From: Hybos culiciformis
Lineage: Eukaryota > Arthropoda > Insecta > Diptera > Hybotidae
Reading direction: 5' to 3'
DNA: 64,000 nt
NCBI GenBank assembly: GCA_964007475.1
Contig: OZ023273.1
Coordinates: forward strand, 145,983,308-146,047,307
In this document: positions 27,101 to 38,200 of the stretch, piece by piece
How positions within the stretch are numbered: the first letter of the stretch is position 1
How the letters are laid out: each line of letters opens with the position of its first letter
The notes under the pieces: model-generated
Told to the model about the DNA's origin: nothing
Database searches by the model: none
The model's input: only the letters and a program-made list of their open reading frames with translations
Translations under genes and position numbers: made by a program

Positions 27101-28900
27101 ATGTCACGTATTAACGGAAGTTTAATGGACGCCGGTGGCAGTGCAACCGGAGGATGCTCATATCCTGACAAAGTCATTTTGAACGAAGGGGTAACTTTTA
27201 ATGTTCGAGTAAGTAAAATATTGAAAATATTATTTGGCGATTTATTTAGTGGATATAAATTATTTTTTGTCAGTATATTGGATGTCTAGAAGTAAAAACC
27301 TCAATGAAAACTTTGGACTTTAATACGAGATCACAAGTAGCAAGGTAAATTAGTTTTCTTTTATGAATTTATAATAGAACTAAAATATGAATTTTTCTTA
27401 ATACATCACTTCTTTAATTCAATTTATTATTGATGATAAGTTTAAAAAAAATGTTTTTAGAAACTAAACTTATTCTATACACATTTATTATTATCTTTTG
27501 ATTAACTTCTTTAGGGAATGTATTAATCGAGTTTGTGAGGCAGCTGGCTTAAAACCAATAAGGAAAAGAAAAATTGATAAAAAAATAATCCAATTCATAT
27601 CGGAACGGCCTTGCATGGTAAACAGTGGCATCAATGTTATGATAAATGTATCGAGTAAAGCATTAAATTTAGTGTCTGAATCTAGTGATGTGATTGCAAA
27701 TCATGATATGCCAAAAATCTCTTTTGCATCTGGTGGAGATTCGGTTGGTTTTAAACATTATTAAACCAAATTCTATAAATTCACATTTTAATATCTTCTT
27801 ATCTTTCTGTCTATAATTGTTCTTATGTATTTTTAGGAGAGCTTAGATTTTTTAGCGTATGTGGCTAAAAATGATGAAGGCTGGAGGGCATGTTATGTTC
27901 TAGAATGCGGTGGTGATCAAACTCAAGATTTGATTTTAACTATTGGAAAAGCTTTTATGCTACGATTCAATTCAATTAGCAAGACACAGTAACTACTTTT
28001 AAGATACTAAAATTAATTAATATGATATACCTATTTATGTTTTTCATTTCTAGCCATTGTGATAATTTTAATATTGAAAAAGAATACGAAAAAGATTATT
28101 ATAACGATTTGCCTGGAAAATTACCACCAGATTTATTAACTCAAAGTGATTTACCGAAGAAAATGTTAACACAATTAAATATTAGAAAACCACGGGAACG
28201 TTTGAGTAGTAACTTAATTGATTTAAATAGTCCACCACCAGAATCAGCTAATAAAAAGCATTTAGATTTAAATTTATGTATTGATAGTAGTAATAATACC
28301 AATTTTCATCAACGTAATAATAATAATAACAACAATAATCACCAGCATTCTATAATTTCTAATGATGACGTTTTTGATATTCGTAAGTAACATGTTTCTT
28401 ATTTTTACAACCAAACTTTTATTATTTTTTTATGTCTTACAATCTTACAATTAATCCTTCTTACAATTAATTCCGTTCTTTAGCGATTTTCCGCCAGCGA
28501 AACATTTTAATTCATAAAATTTTATGTAATACTTTTATTTTTAGAACCACCAACTTTATCTGCAGAAGCACAACACTCACAGCTCGTAATACACGGATGG
28601 TTCCACTCAGTTATAAGCCGACCAATCGCAGAGAGCTTGTTAAAAAACGATGGCGATTTTTTGGTTCGAGAATCTCACGGTAAACCTGGACAATACGTAT
28701 TAACAGCTCTGGAAGGGAAATGTCCCAAACATCTTATATTAATTGATCCCAATGGTATTGTTAGAACAAAAGATCGAGTATTTGAAAGTATTACAGATTT
28801 AATTAACACTCATTATAAAAATGCATTACCAATTATTTCCGAAGAAACTGAATTAGTTCTACGCAATCCAATAATAAGGGATCACAAACCATTTAACTAA
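27101..28900 (+). CDS. Shc: Shc adaptor protein (PTB-CH1-SH2)
   Basis: Cytoplasmic adaptor that binds activated receptor tyrosine kinases and links them to Grb2/Ras. Exons are 27101-27208, 27274-27344, 27515-27743, 27837-27988, 28054-28382 and 28545-28900, with continuous phase, giving 414 aa. The PTB domain is about residues 20-185 (GVTFNVRYIGCLEV, DFNTRSQVARECINRVCEAA, KISFASGGDSESLDFLAYVA). The CH1 linker holds YYND at 202-205, matching the conserved double-tyrosine Grb2 site. It also has an asparagine run and VFDI just before the SH2, like the adaptin-binding region. The SH2 domain is about 315-407, with FLVRES at 335-340 and phosphotyrosine-binding Arg338. The start is uncertain: the frame stays open back to an acceptor-like AG at 27085-27086 (THNY before MSRING), so a further 5' exon may add residues. 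The last intron of the PTB region uses a weak donor, GTTGGT. Confidence 0.95.
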
Positions 28901-29919
28901 CAAAATCATAATGTGAATGTGAATATATATTCCATATATTATACTATTTTCTTATGAAAAAAAGAACAGAAATTCTAAAATTAATTACAGACTTACGAGT
29001 AAATATATGAAAGAAAAAAAATTTGTTAAAACAATTTATATTACGAACAATTTATATTATAAAAATATATGATAATTTTTACACTATTGGAACACTATAC
29101 TGTACAATACATATTATGCATATTGCTTAAAAATTCCATTTAAGATTTTGAAGCAAAATTGTTATTATTTTGAGAAGTTAATAAGAGGCCTTAAGAAGTC
29201 AAATTAGAACTTATAGGTTTTGAAATCTCATTTAATATTTACATAATGATAAAATTTTGGTTCCTTATTTTTCAAACATAATAAATAATAAGCATATAAA
29301 TAAAAATCAAACTCATTAGAAAATGCCTTATTTTGTGAAAAGTGAAGAAATTAGTTAGTTTAAAAAAATATATTATTTTTGACCACATCATCTTGATAAA
29401 TAGAATTATAATTTTAGATGTGTTGATGAAAATAATTTATTTTTTATGGTGTAATTTCATAGGCGTTCAACTATATTGATTTAACTATTTGATTTTTTTT
29501 TAATATTTTGCATTCCCAAATATGTTATTTTTTATTAAAAGAACGAAGCATTACACCTATTAATTAAAAAATTAGGTGTCTGACTTTTTAATTAAAAATT
29601 TATCCATGCTCACGCATATATTTTTTTAATAATTAGAATTAATTTTCTCCTTAACTGTTATCTTTGTTTCGAATATAAAATTGTACAAATTCAGCTAGCT
29701 TTATATCACTTTCTTCATATAATTCATTATTTTCATTTTTTTTAATGCAGTGATATTTTATACTTTATGACTTTATGTTTATGTTATTTATAAAGAATGT
29801 ATTAATTTTTATGTATGTAAATTAAAAATTCTTAAAAAAAATTATAATAATTTAGCAAAATTTATCATTATCGTTCAGTTCAGGTCCATTACAAATAGAA
29901 TTTAATATAAATCAGAAAC

Positions 29920-29949
29920 ACTTTTAACGTTTTAACTTTTAACGTTTTA
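29920..29949. repeat. 15-bp tandem duplication
   Basis: ACTTTTAACGTTTTA occurs twice in direct succession, followed by a partial third copy (ACTTTAA). Confidence 0.85.
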
Positions 29950-31831
29950 ACTTTAATTTAATATTTCGCTCGCAAATATTATATGTCTTGTACTTGTACT
30001 GAATAGATAATAAAATTATTCTTATAGTTTATTCTTTAAATAAAACATTTTAATGTATATTACTTATTAAATATACAAATATATATTTTATGTACTACTT
30101 TTTTTAACTGAATACATATTATAAATTCTATATTATAATATAAATATAATATACTAAAAATATTATATAATTATTTATAAATATATTATATATTTTTGCA
30201 CTACTCTGGAGATTAAATATAATTACTTAAAAAAAATATAATACTTAAATAAATAAGTTTTTTATTGTATTAAAAAAATTTCTTTTTGAAGAACCAGGAA
30301 CCGCTTAGAAATAAATTAATTAAAAAATTAACTCAAATTAACCACTTACATTAAAGACGCCTTTGAAATATTCACTGAATTCTGTCAAAAGAAACTAAAC
30401 GAAATAATAATAATCCCCGGGTATTTTTAAAGATTTCGACTTTTTGGAATTCACTTATAATAACAAGAAGTTGCTAAATAATAATAAATAATAAATAATA
30501 ATCTTACCGAAACTAACTATTGATCTTACTATCAGACCGTAAATATTGGTTAGTGGCCTGACCACCTGAATAAGAAGAAATTGCACTTTATAAACTTATT
30601 TCATTTCATTATCTTGCCGAAATATCCTTTAGTTAGAAAAAAATTAGTAAACTATCATTTTTCTTCGTAGATATATTTTTGAGGTATCAGTTGGAGTAAA
30701 TTTTAAGACTTCTTTTTTAAGAAGTAAGTAGGTATTTAAATACATAAAAGTCCTTTCATTTTTAATTATTGAAAATGAATTTTATTGAAAAAACAAATGA
30801 AAATTAAAATCCAAAAGTAAAATAATTAATTCAAGAATTTAAAAGCTTACTTATTAATCTATTTATAAATCAACACAAACCATTTGGTAATTTAACAGAC
30901 CACATTAAGCATCAATGTTTTTTTTTAAATCAAATTATTATATTTTACATTAAGGTGTTTTTTCTCCTTCAAATCATTTAATTATATTTGTCGATGTTTT
31001 TAAAACCAATGTTCGGTTCATCCAAATCTAAATCAGAGAAAAATAATTTTCAATAGAATTTCGAGTCCAAATGATTTCTAAGTAGTTATTATAATAACAT
31101 AATTAATTTTCAAGATTGGAAAAAAATATTTGTATTAAAACAATTTTTAACTTTTACTTAAATTTTAAATAACTTTATTTGCATTTTCATTAAGGATCTT
31201 ATAATAAATTTTGTGAGTATTTGTTTTGTTTTTTTTTTTTTAATTGAGTATAATTTAGTATTTGTTTTTATAACTTAAAGTAAGTATATATAATAATTTT
31301 TTTTTCTTTTTTAGTCATAAATATATTTATTATTTTTAAAATATATAATTAAAACTTTAATAAAAATTTATAGGATTACATATAATAACTTCGTTTTTAA
31401 AACGAATAAAAACAATTTTATTTTCATAATTTTTTTTTCAATCACAAGCAAAAAAATATATATTTATATTTCTTTAATAATTATTATAATTTTTGTCATT
31501 TTTTTTTACATAACAATTAAAATAAAAAATCTTTTTATAAATATAATTATTGCCATTTTGCTATTTACAATTTTTAGCAGGCACTGGTTTTAATTGGAAA
31601 AAAAGCCAAAATTTTGTAAACACCACGATATAAAAAATTTTTAGAAAAAAATTAAATTATAGCATTTTGATGGACGGACCAAATGCCGTTTGCAAGTATA
31701 ATAAGTTTATCCACCTAAAAACTGAGTTTTGGTCATTTTTCGGCTCCATAAATGTGCAAAATAAAATATCACCTGTGGTTTCTTCTAATTGAATTAATGA
31801 CGTTATGTTCCAAACAATTAGAATCTTGCTA

Positions 31832-31903
31832 ATATATTTCGCTTCATTTCGAATATTTTTTAAATTTTAATTAATTGAAAAATCGAAATGAAGCCAAATA
31901 TAT
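31832..31903. repeat. 21-bp inverted repeat with 30-base loop
   Basis: The left arm at 31832-31852 (core GCTTCATTTCGA) pairs with the right arm at 31883-31903 (core TCGAAATGAAGC). The arms match at 20 of 21 positions. Transcribed in either direction it would form a stable stem-loop. No known element or RNA is recognised. Confidence 0.75.
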
Positions 31904-32174
31904 GCCAGGTCCTTTTTATCAATATACCCCACTCAAATAATCAATTGAAGTATGCCTACACTAATTCAATTCAATTAAATTAAATCGATTGTAAAAATTT
32001 TGTATATCATGGGTTTTCTTAAAGTCTTATTTTCAAGCTTTATCAATTTTTTTTTACATAAATTCCAAAAAAATTATTGCTGCTACGAAAAATTATGTGG
32101 TTTAATAAAAATAATAATAAATTCTAATAATTTATTTTACATTGAATTGGACTACACATAGTTAAGAGTTTCTT

Positions 32175-32240
32175 CAAAGTCTGAACTTTTATCCGTAACA
32201 TTTAAAACAAAGTCTGAAATTTTATCGGTAACATTTAAAA
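32175..32240. repeat. 33-bp tandem duplication
   Basis: Two adjacent 33-base copies at 32175-32207 and 32208-32240 each begin CAAAGTCTGAA and end CATTTAAAA. They differ at two positions. A perfect palindrome begins 8 bases after the second copy. Confidence 0.85.
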
Positions 32241-32247
32241 CTTTTAC

Positions 32248-32288
32248 GAATAGGAATTATGCGTAAATTTTACGCATAATTCCTATTC
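32248..32288. repeat. Perfect 20-bp inverted repeat, one-base centre
   Basis: The left arm at 32248-32267 (GAATAGGAATTATGCGTAAA) is followed by a single T and then by its exact reverse complement at 32269-32288. No mismatch occurs in 20 base pairs. Such palindromes are unstable and are usually young. Confidence 0.95.
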
Positions 32289-35216
32289 AGTTTTCGATAC
32301 GAAATTTTTGAACATTAATTTAACAATACCAAAGAAAATAAGTAACAGCGATTTTTTTTTCTTTCAGAAGTGTTCATATTTAAAAAAAAATTTGATAAAG
32401 TTTGAAATAAGTTTTCGGTTATTTAAATTTTTATTATTAATATTAAATTGACGAAAAATTGAAGTAAGTTATTTATTATTAAAATTACCGAAATACGTAT
32501 TATTCTTTTATTTTGAAGCACATTTTACATTCAGAAATAAGTAATTATTTAAATTTTTAGTTTTTAATTAACAAATTTAAATACTGGTTTTATAGAATTT
32601 ATTTTTTTTAAATTTATTAAAATTGAGAAATTAGAGTAACAAATCTTCACTTATTATTATTATTATATTATTTTTAACCATAAAAATGTTTTTTGTTGAG
32701 AAATTTATATAACATTTTCAATTTAACATCAAATAAATAAAAAATAAATTAATAATAATATCAAAATTGTTTTAATTTGTCACTCCTAACTTTATTTAAT
32801 GAAAAATATCTTAAATGGAGAAATATTAAAACACATTTATAAAAGTTTCATAATCGAAAATTACAAGAGACAAAAAATAGTTTTTTTTTCATATATTTTT
32901 AAATTGCTATTTTTGAATTGAAAACCTGGATTAAAAAAGTTGGACAAATTTTTTTGTTATAAAGTTATCGTTGTATTTTATTTTTGTTTGGATTTTCTTT
33001 AATGGTTATTATTATAATGATTTTTATAGTAACGATTGTTTTTGGTTAGTTTTCCATTTTTTTTGTAAAAAGTAACTGTATTTATTTTTTCAAGAATGTT
33101 TGTAAGTGTGTATAAATAATTTTAAAAGTTCAAAACTTCCAATTTAATTCTGAATGAAGAATAAATTTTAAGTAATTTTACTCATGTAAAAATTTATTGA
33201 AATTTTTTTGTCTAAAAAATTTTTCGGAGTTTTATTCACCCGAAAACAATTGAAGAAGTTTTCTTTTTTGTAATCTTGTTTTTTTAATTATAAAGAATTA
33301 TATGATTTAAATAAAAAAGATAATCTACATTAAAAACAAGTTTTATGTAAATACACATATATAAAATAGAAACCTAGTTTTGATTTAAAACAAAAATATA
33401 GCCACCGGGTTCAGTTTGACCAGAAGGTAAATGATATAAAAATAATTATAATGCAAGCAGATTGACATTGACCATTTAAGTAATGACCATTATAATCTCA
33501 TATGATAAAAAAGTTTACAAGTTTAAAATTAATTATAGCGATAAATTTGACATGACCAATAAGAACAATATTACTCTGGAATTCAATCAAACAAACACTA
33601 ATAATTTTTGTCAATTTTCTCAATTTATTTGACTAGAATATATGAAAGTTTGTTTCGATCGCATTTGTCCACTCTGATCTCATCAGTGGCTGATTGTTGA
33701 TCAATATTAAATACATTTTTTTAATTAATGATTTTAATTCAAATGGAAATTTTGGAACTATCTGTATATATATATGTGTATATTACTGTTAGATTATTTC
33801 TGAAGGAACGTAACTAATTTTTTTAAATCAATGATCTTTAAATACGGTAAAGTACTGTATAAGAATATACTTTTGACTTTAAAATTAAAATGTGAGAGAC
33901 ATTTAAAAGTATTTGAGGAAAAGATTGTACACATTTTAAAAATATGTTTAACAGAATCTGTAAAAGTGAATTTGCTTTTTTGTTAAAAATAGTTATGCCT
34001 AAAAATATTCATGTTTTCAATTATGGACGTGAGGGGCCACATGCCTAACCTAATCAAAAAAATTAGAACGATCTTATAATAATTTTTTCCTTTAATATAA
34101 ATGTTTAAAATTATCGATCTATTGTTTTTTAATCCTGACTTCTTCTGCATCTACAAATTAAATTTAACGTAATCAATCACTAAAATAAACCTGCGATGGA
34201 AGTGAGATTTCTATTTCGACATTTTCTTTTTATGAGATTATCTTTTATTTTAATTCACACATCATTATGTTGGAAGACTTTATGAGTAATTAATTTTTGT
34301 CTTTAAATTTTTTTTATTAATTTAATTATTCTTTCTTGAGAAAAAAATATTAAAAACTTTTAAATACAGTAATATATGTATGTACCTATGTTTAATCAAA
34401 ATAATCTCTTTGAGCATGAATATTATTTTATTATTTTTTTGTTTTAATTTAATTTAATGTTTTTCTTAAAAATTACTCAAATAATTTTATTATTTATTAA
34501 TTATAGGTGCAATATGAATTAATTATATAGTTATAATTATGTTGCCAATAAAAATTTATCAAAATAAATTTTTTAAATTTTAATTTTTTGTTTGTTGCTT
34601 TTTTTGTGGTTTTTGCCATAAGAACATTCTTTTGGTGTTTTTAATTATTTTAAAAAGAAAATAATTATTATTTTAACGACAAAGCGCTTTTTAGTAAGAA
34701 TAAATATGGAAAAATGAGTTAACTGATGTTGTATGAATTTTCATTTATATGCTTTGTTTTATGTTTATAGTTTAAGAACAATACGATATGTATGTTTTGA
34801 CTCTATTGAATAGTTCGGATTTAGTTTTGTTTTTTGATTTAATATTCGATCAGATATTTGAATGAAAAAAACATATTTTCTCAGTTTGCTATTTACTTTG
34901 TTTTCTAAAAAAGTTTTAATTTTTAAAAGTAAAACCTTCGAAAAATATTTTTCAATTCTTTAATCTGACATTTTAGAGTAATTTTGAGTGCATTATTTGC
35001 ATATTTGATTGGCTAAATTTATATTATAAATGATTTTACGCTTTTTATGATTAAATACAAATATACCTATATAATTTTCATTATTTTTCGTTAACAATTC
35101 TTTTTTTTTCTATAGTAAAGCCAACAATCCGTTTTAAAAAATAAGCAATTTTTTAATTACACTATTATTTTCTTTCAACAACTTTCAACAACTTTTATTA
35201 TAAATTATTATTTTAT

Positions 35217-38200
35217 TTATTGTTCACCTTCGTCAAGCATTTCAAGAAATGCTCGTGGTACAAGTCCTTTTAACAGTCCTTGTTTACCATACATATAATC
35301 ACCATTAACAGGATTACATTCAGTAACAAAAATTACCTGAAAATTTATTTAAAAGTTATTTATAGTTACATAAGTGCATTTTTTTTTTATTATTGTAAAT
35401 TATATGTGTTATACATATATTCATAAACAACACTTTATCTCATTTTATAACAATAATAATCAAATCATAGTAAGTATTGTTGTATTAATCGATCAAATTC
35501 ATTGATTTTTTTTCGTATTTTTTATAAAGATATAAAAAGGAAAAAATGTTCTTAACTAAAAGAAAATACTGAAGTTATAAATTTTAATTCAAAATTTAGT
35601 ATTTTGTCATATGAATGTGTTACAACAAGAGAATGATTTTATTTCAAATATCAATGAACAAATTAATTCGTCTGTTTTTTTTTATTCTGAAATAAAAGTT
35701 ATTATTTAATTGCTTTTGTTCTTACCTCATTTGAAGTTAAATTTAATTCTGTATGATCCTTAGCATCGTATGAGCACAAAACTCTTGCTCTCTTCATTTC
35801 AACATTGAAATCCGGACTATTGTTTTTATTGTTATTGGACGCTGAATTGTTTGTTGTTATTAATTTATCTTCCAAATTAATTGGTATATATGCTGTTGGA
35901 CCTCCCAAACTTTATTCAGGTTGTTTGGTGATATCATTTAATAATTTTATATTATAATAATTTGAAAAAAAATAAAATAAAAATAAAATAAAATAAAAAA
36001 TAAAAATAGAAAAAAAAATATTTTTTTAAAATACACCGATAAATTAAAATTATAGAAAAAAAATGTTTAATTAATATGCAAGAAAATGAACAATATTTGC
36101 ATTATTAAAATTTTACTAAACTTACATACATACATTTATGTATATGTACAGTATCTCCGTTATGCATTGGTGATTTTCAGATAGTTATGAAAAATGTCAA
36201 TAACTAATAAAATCAAATTATTTTGACATAATAGCAAATATTCTTTAATGTCGCTTTTAAGATTTGGGATTATGGAAACTTATTTTAAAATTATCTAATA
36301 ATATTTTGTTTAATTAATTGTATTCGAAAAACCATATGAGAGTTTCTCTCAAATCTTTTGACAACTCTATTTGGTAACATTCTAGATTTAATTGATTTTT
36401 CTAATTTTCTTTGCAACTTGAATGGTTAAAAATACAAATATGTTTGAAATTAACAAGAGAAAACAAACTTGAAGAGAGTTATAAATAATTTTTTATTTAT
36501 TTTATTTATTGAATATTATGGAATATTTAGTTATATCGTTTATTGTATTTTTCAACCCTGTATCACTTTGCGTATTATATTTATTAAATTAACGTTATGT
36601 TATAACATTCTGGACATTTTTTTATGGAATATTTTTTTTTTATTTCTTAAAAATTTATATATGTATTATATTCCTATAATAATATAAAAATCTAACCCTT
36701 CAATAAAAATTTCTATCATAATGTAACCATATAACTTTAATTAGTTTAAGGTATTTTATTTAGTAAAATTGAATTTTTATTTATAAAAATTTACTTAAAA
36801 ACCAGTTTATATATAAAATGCAAAAAAAAAAGTTCCATAAACATCTATATTTCTTTTTTTTATTATATGGATGCTTAAATTGTTCGATTCGCACATAAAA
36901 GGACCGAATGAAAATAAACAACATTGAATTAATCTAATAGGATAGGGAAGACTTAAGAATGATTTATATATAAAATTTTACACAAATAGCTAATACAATT
37001 TATTACATAAGTAAATTGAAATTAAAATGACTAACATTCCATTCATAAACAATGCTGTGAATAATTATTTTTTTAGATTTCAAAATTCTTCTTAAATTTT
37101 TTTTCGTAGATTTAAAATAAATCGTGAATAAATTTAACAAACAATTTTTTTCTCGTCACCATTAAAAATATTTTATATAGTGAAATATTCTAATGCTTAT
37201 GAATTTTTATTTTAAAAAGCCAACTTCACTTAGCATTGATTAATCCATAAGAGGAGCTTATTATTTATGATCCAATTAAAATATAAATAACTACTACATG
37301 AAAGTGAAATGTATGAAATTGTGAACCAAACATAAATTAGAGGAAAAACACAAAATAAATTCAACATAATTGAATAATAAAATTATAAAATAGATAATAA
37401 ATTATAGTATAGAAATCTCTCCAGTTGCATCATAATTAATATTTAGAGATGTTAAAACTTCATCAGTTAAATTAATATTTTCATCATCGACTGCTGAAGG
37501 CCCATTATTTTCAATATCAATATCTTCACTATTTATACGAAATCTTGGAACACTCGGTTTTTCACTATGTTTATTTTTATTTTATGTATATAGAAAAATA
37601 GATTTTCAGAAAATTATTAAGGCAATAAGCAAGCGAATAGTTGAAAAGATAGAAGTTTGACAAAGTGTTAAAATTGAAAATATTGCTATAGCATATTTTT
37701 AAGTCTCTCGACACATTACGTAACTTTTGATTTCGTGAAAATTAGGGTATGACAATATGTCCAGATAAGATTGGTTGTAAATTATCAAAGCCAATAAATG
37801 TTATTCAAAAATTGATTTTTGCAACCTAGGAAGTTGTTGGAGAGATAATTTATTAATTTATTGATTTCTTTCGTAATATCATAATGCATGGTCTTAATAA
37901 CCATGAAATCAACAAAGTCTACAAAATATACTATTAATTAAATTCGTGTTTTTTTTTGCTTTGAGAACTAGGACAGCTTTTCATCAGTTTAAATCTTCTG
38001 CCAATTGATTTTGTTCCCAGGTTTTTACTTCATCAGAGCTCAATATATTTTGTTTTTTAGTAATCTATTTGAAAAGTTTTGATAGAATTTGTTCTTACTT
38101 TAAATTAAATAAAAAAAGGGGGATGGAAAATAGGCTGCGTAAAATAAGACAGAGCTGCCAAATGAATTTAGACCGCGCTGTCTAATTTCATCCTGAAAAA

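Larger units (their letters stand above)
28901..35216. other. Intergenic DNA between Shc and endophilin B
   Basis: The two genes converge on this 6.3-kb stretch. Its left end should be the Shc 3' untranslated region (candidate AATAAA at 29299-29304). The rest is AT-rich and non-coding. It contains a cluster of small ordered repeats: a 15-bp tandem at 29920-29949, a 21-bp hairpin at 31832-31903, and a 33-bp tandem plus 20-bp palindrome at 32175-32288. Confidence 0.7.

Noticed and set aside
29553..29579. Inverted ACACCTA / TAGGTGT
   Set aside because: Only seven paired bases with an AT-rich loop; expected by chance over this length.
37887..37906. Short hairpin CATGGT / ACCATG
   Set aside because: The stem is six bases, below what I would trust in a 64-kb window.
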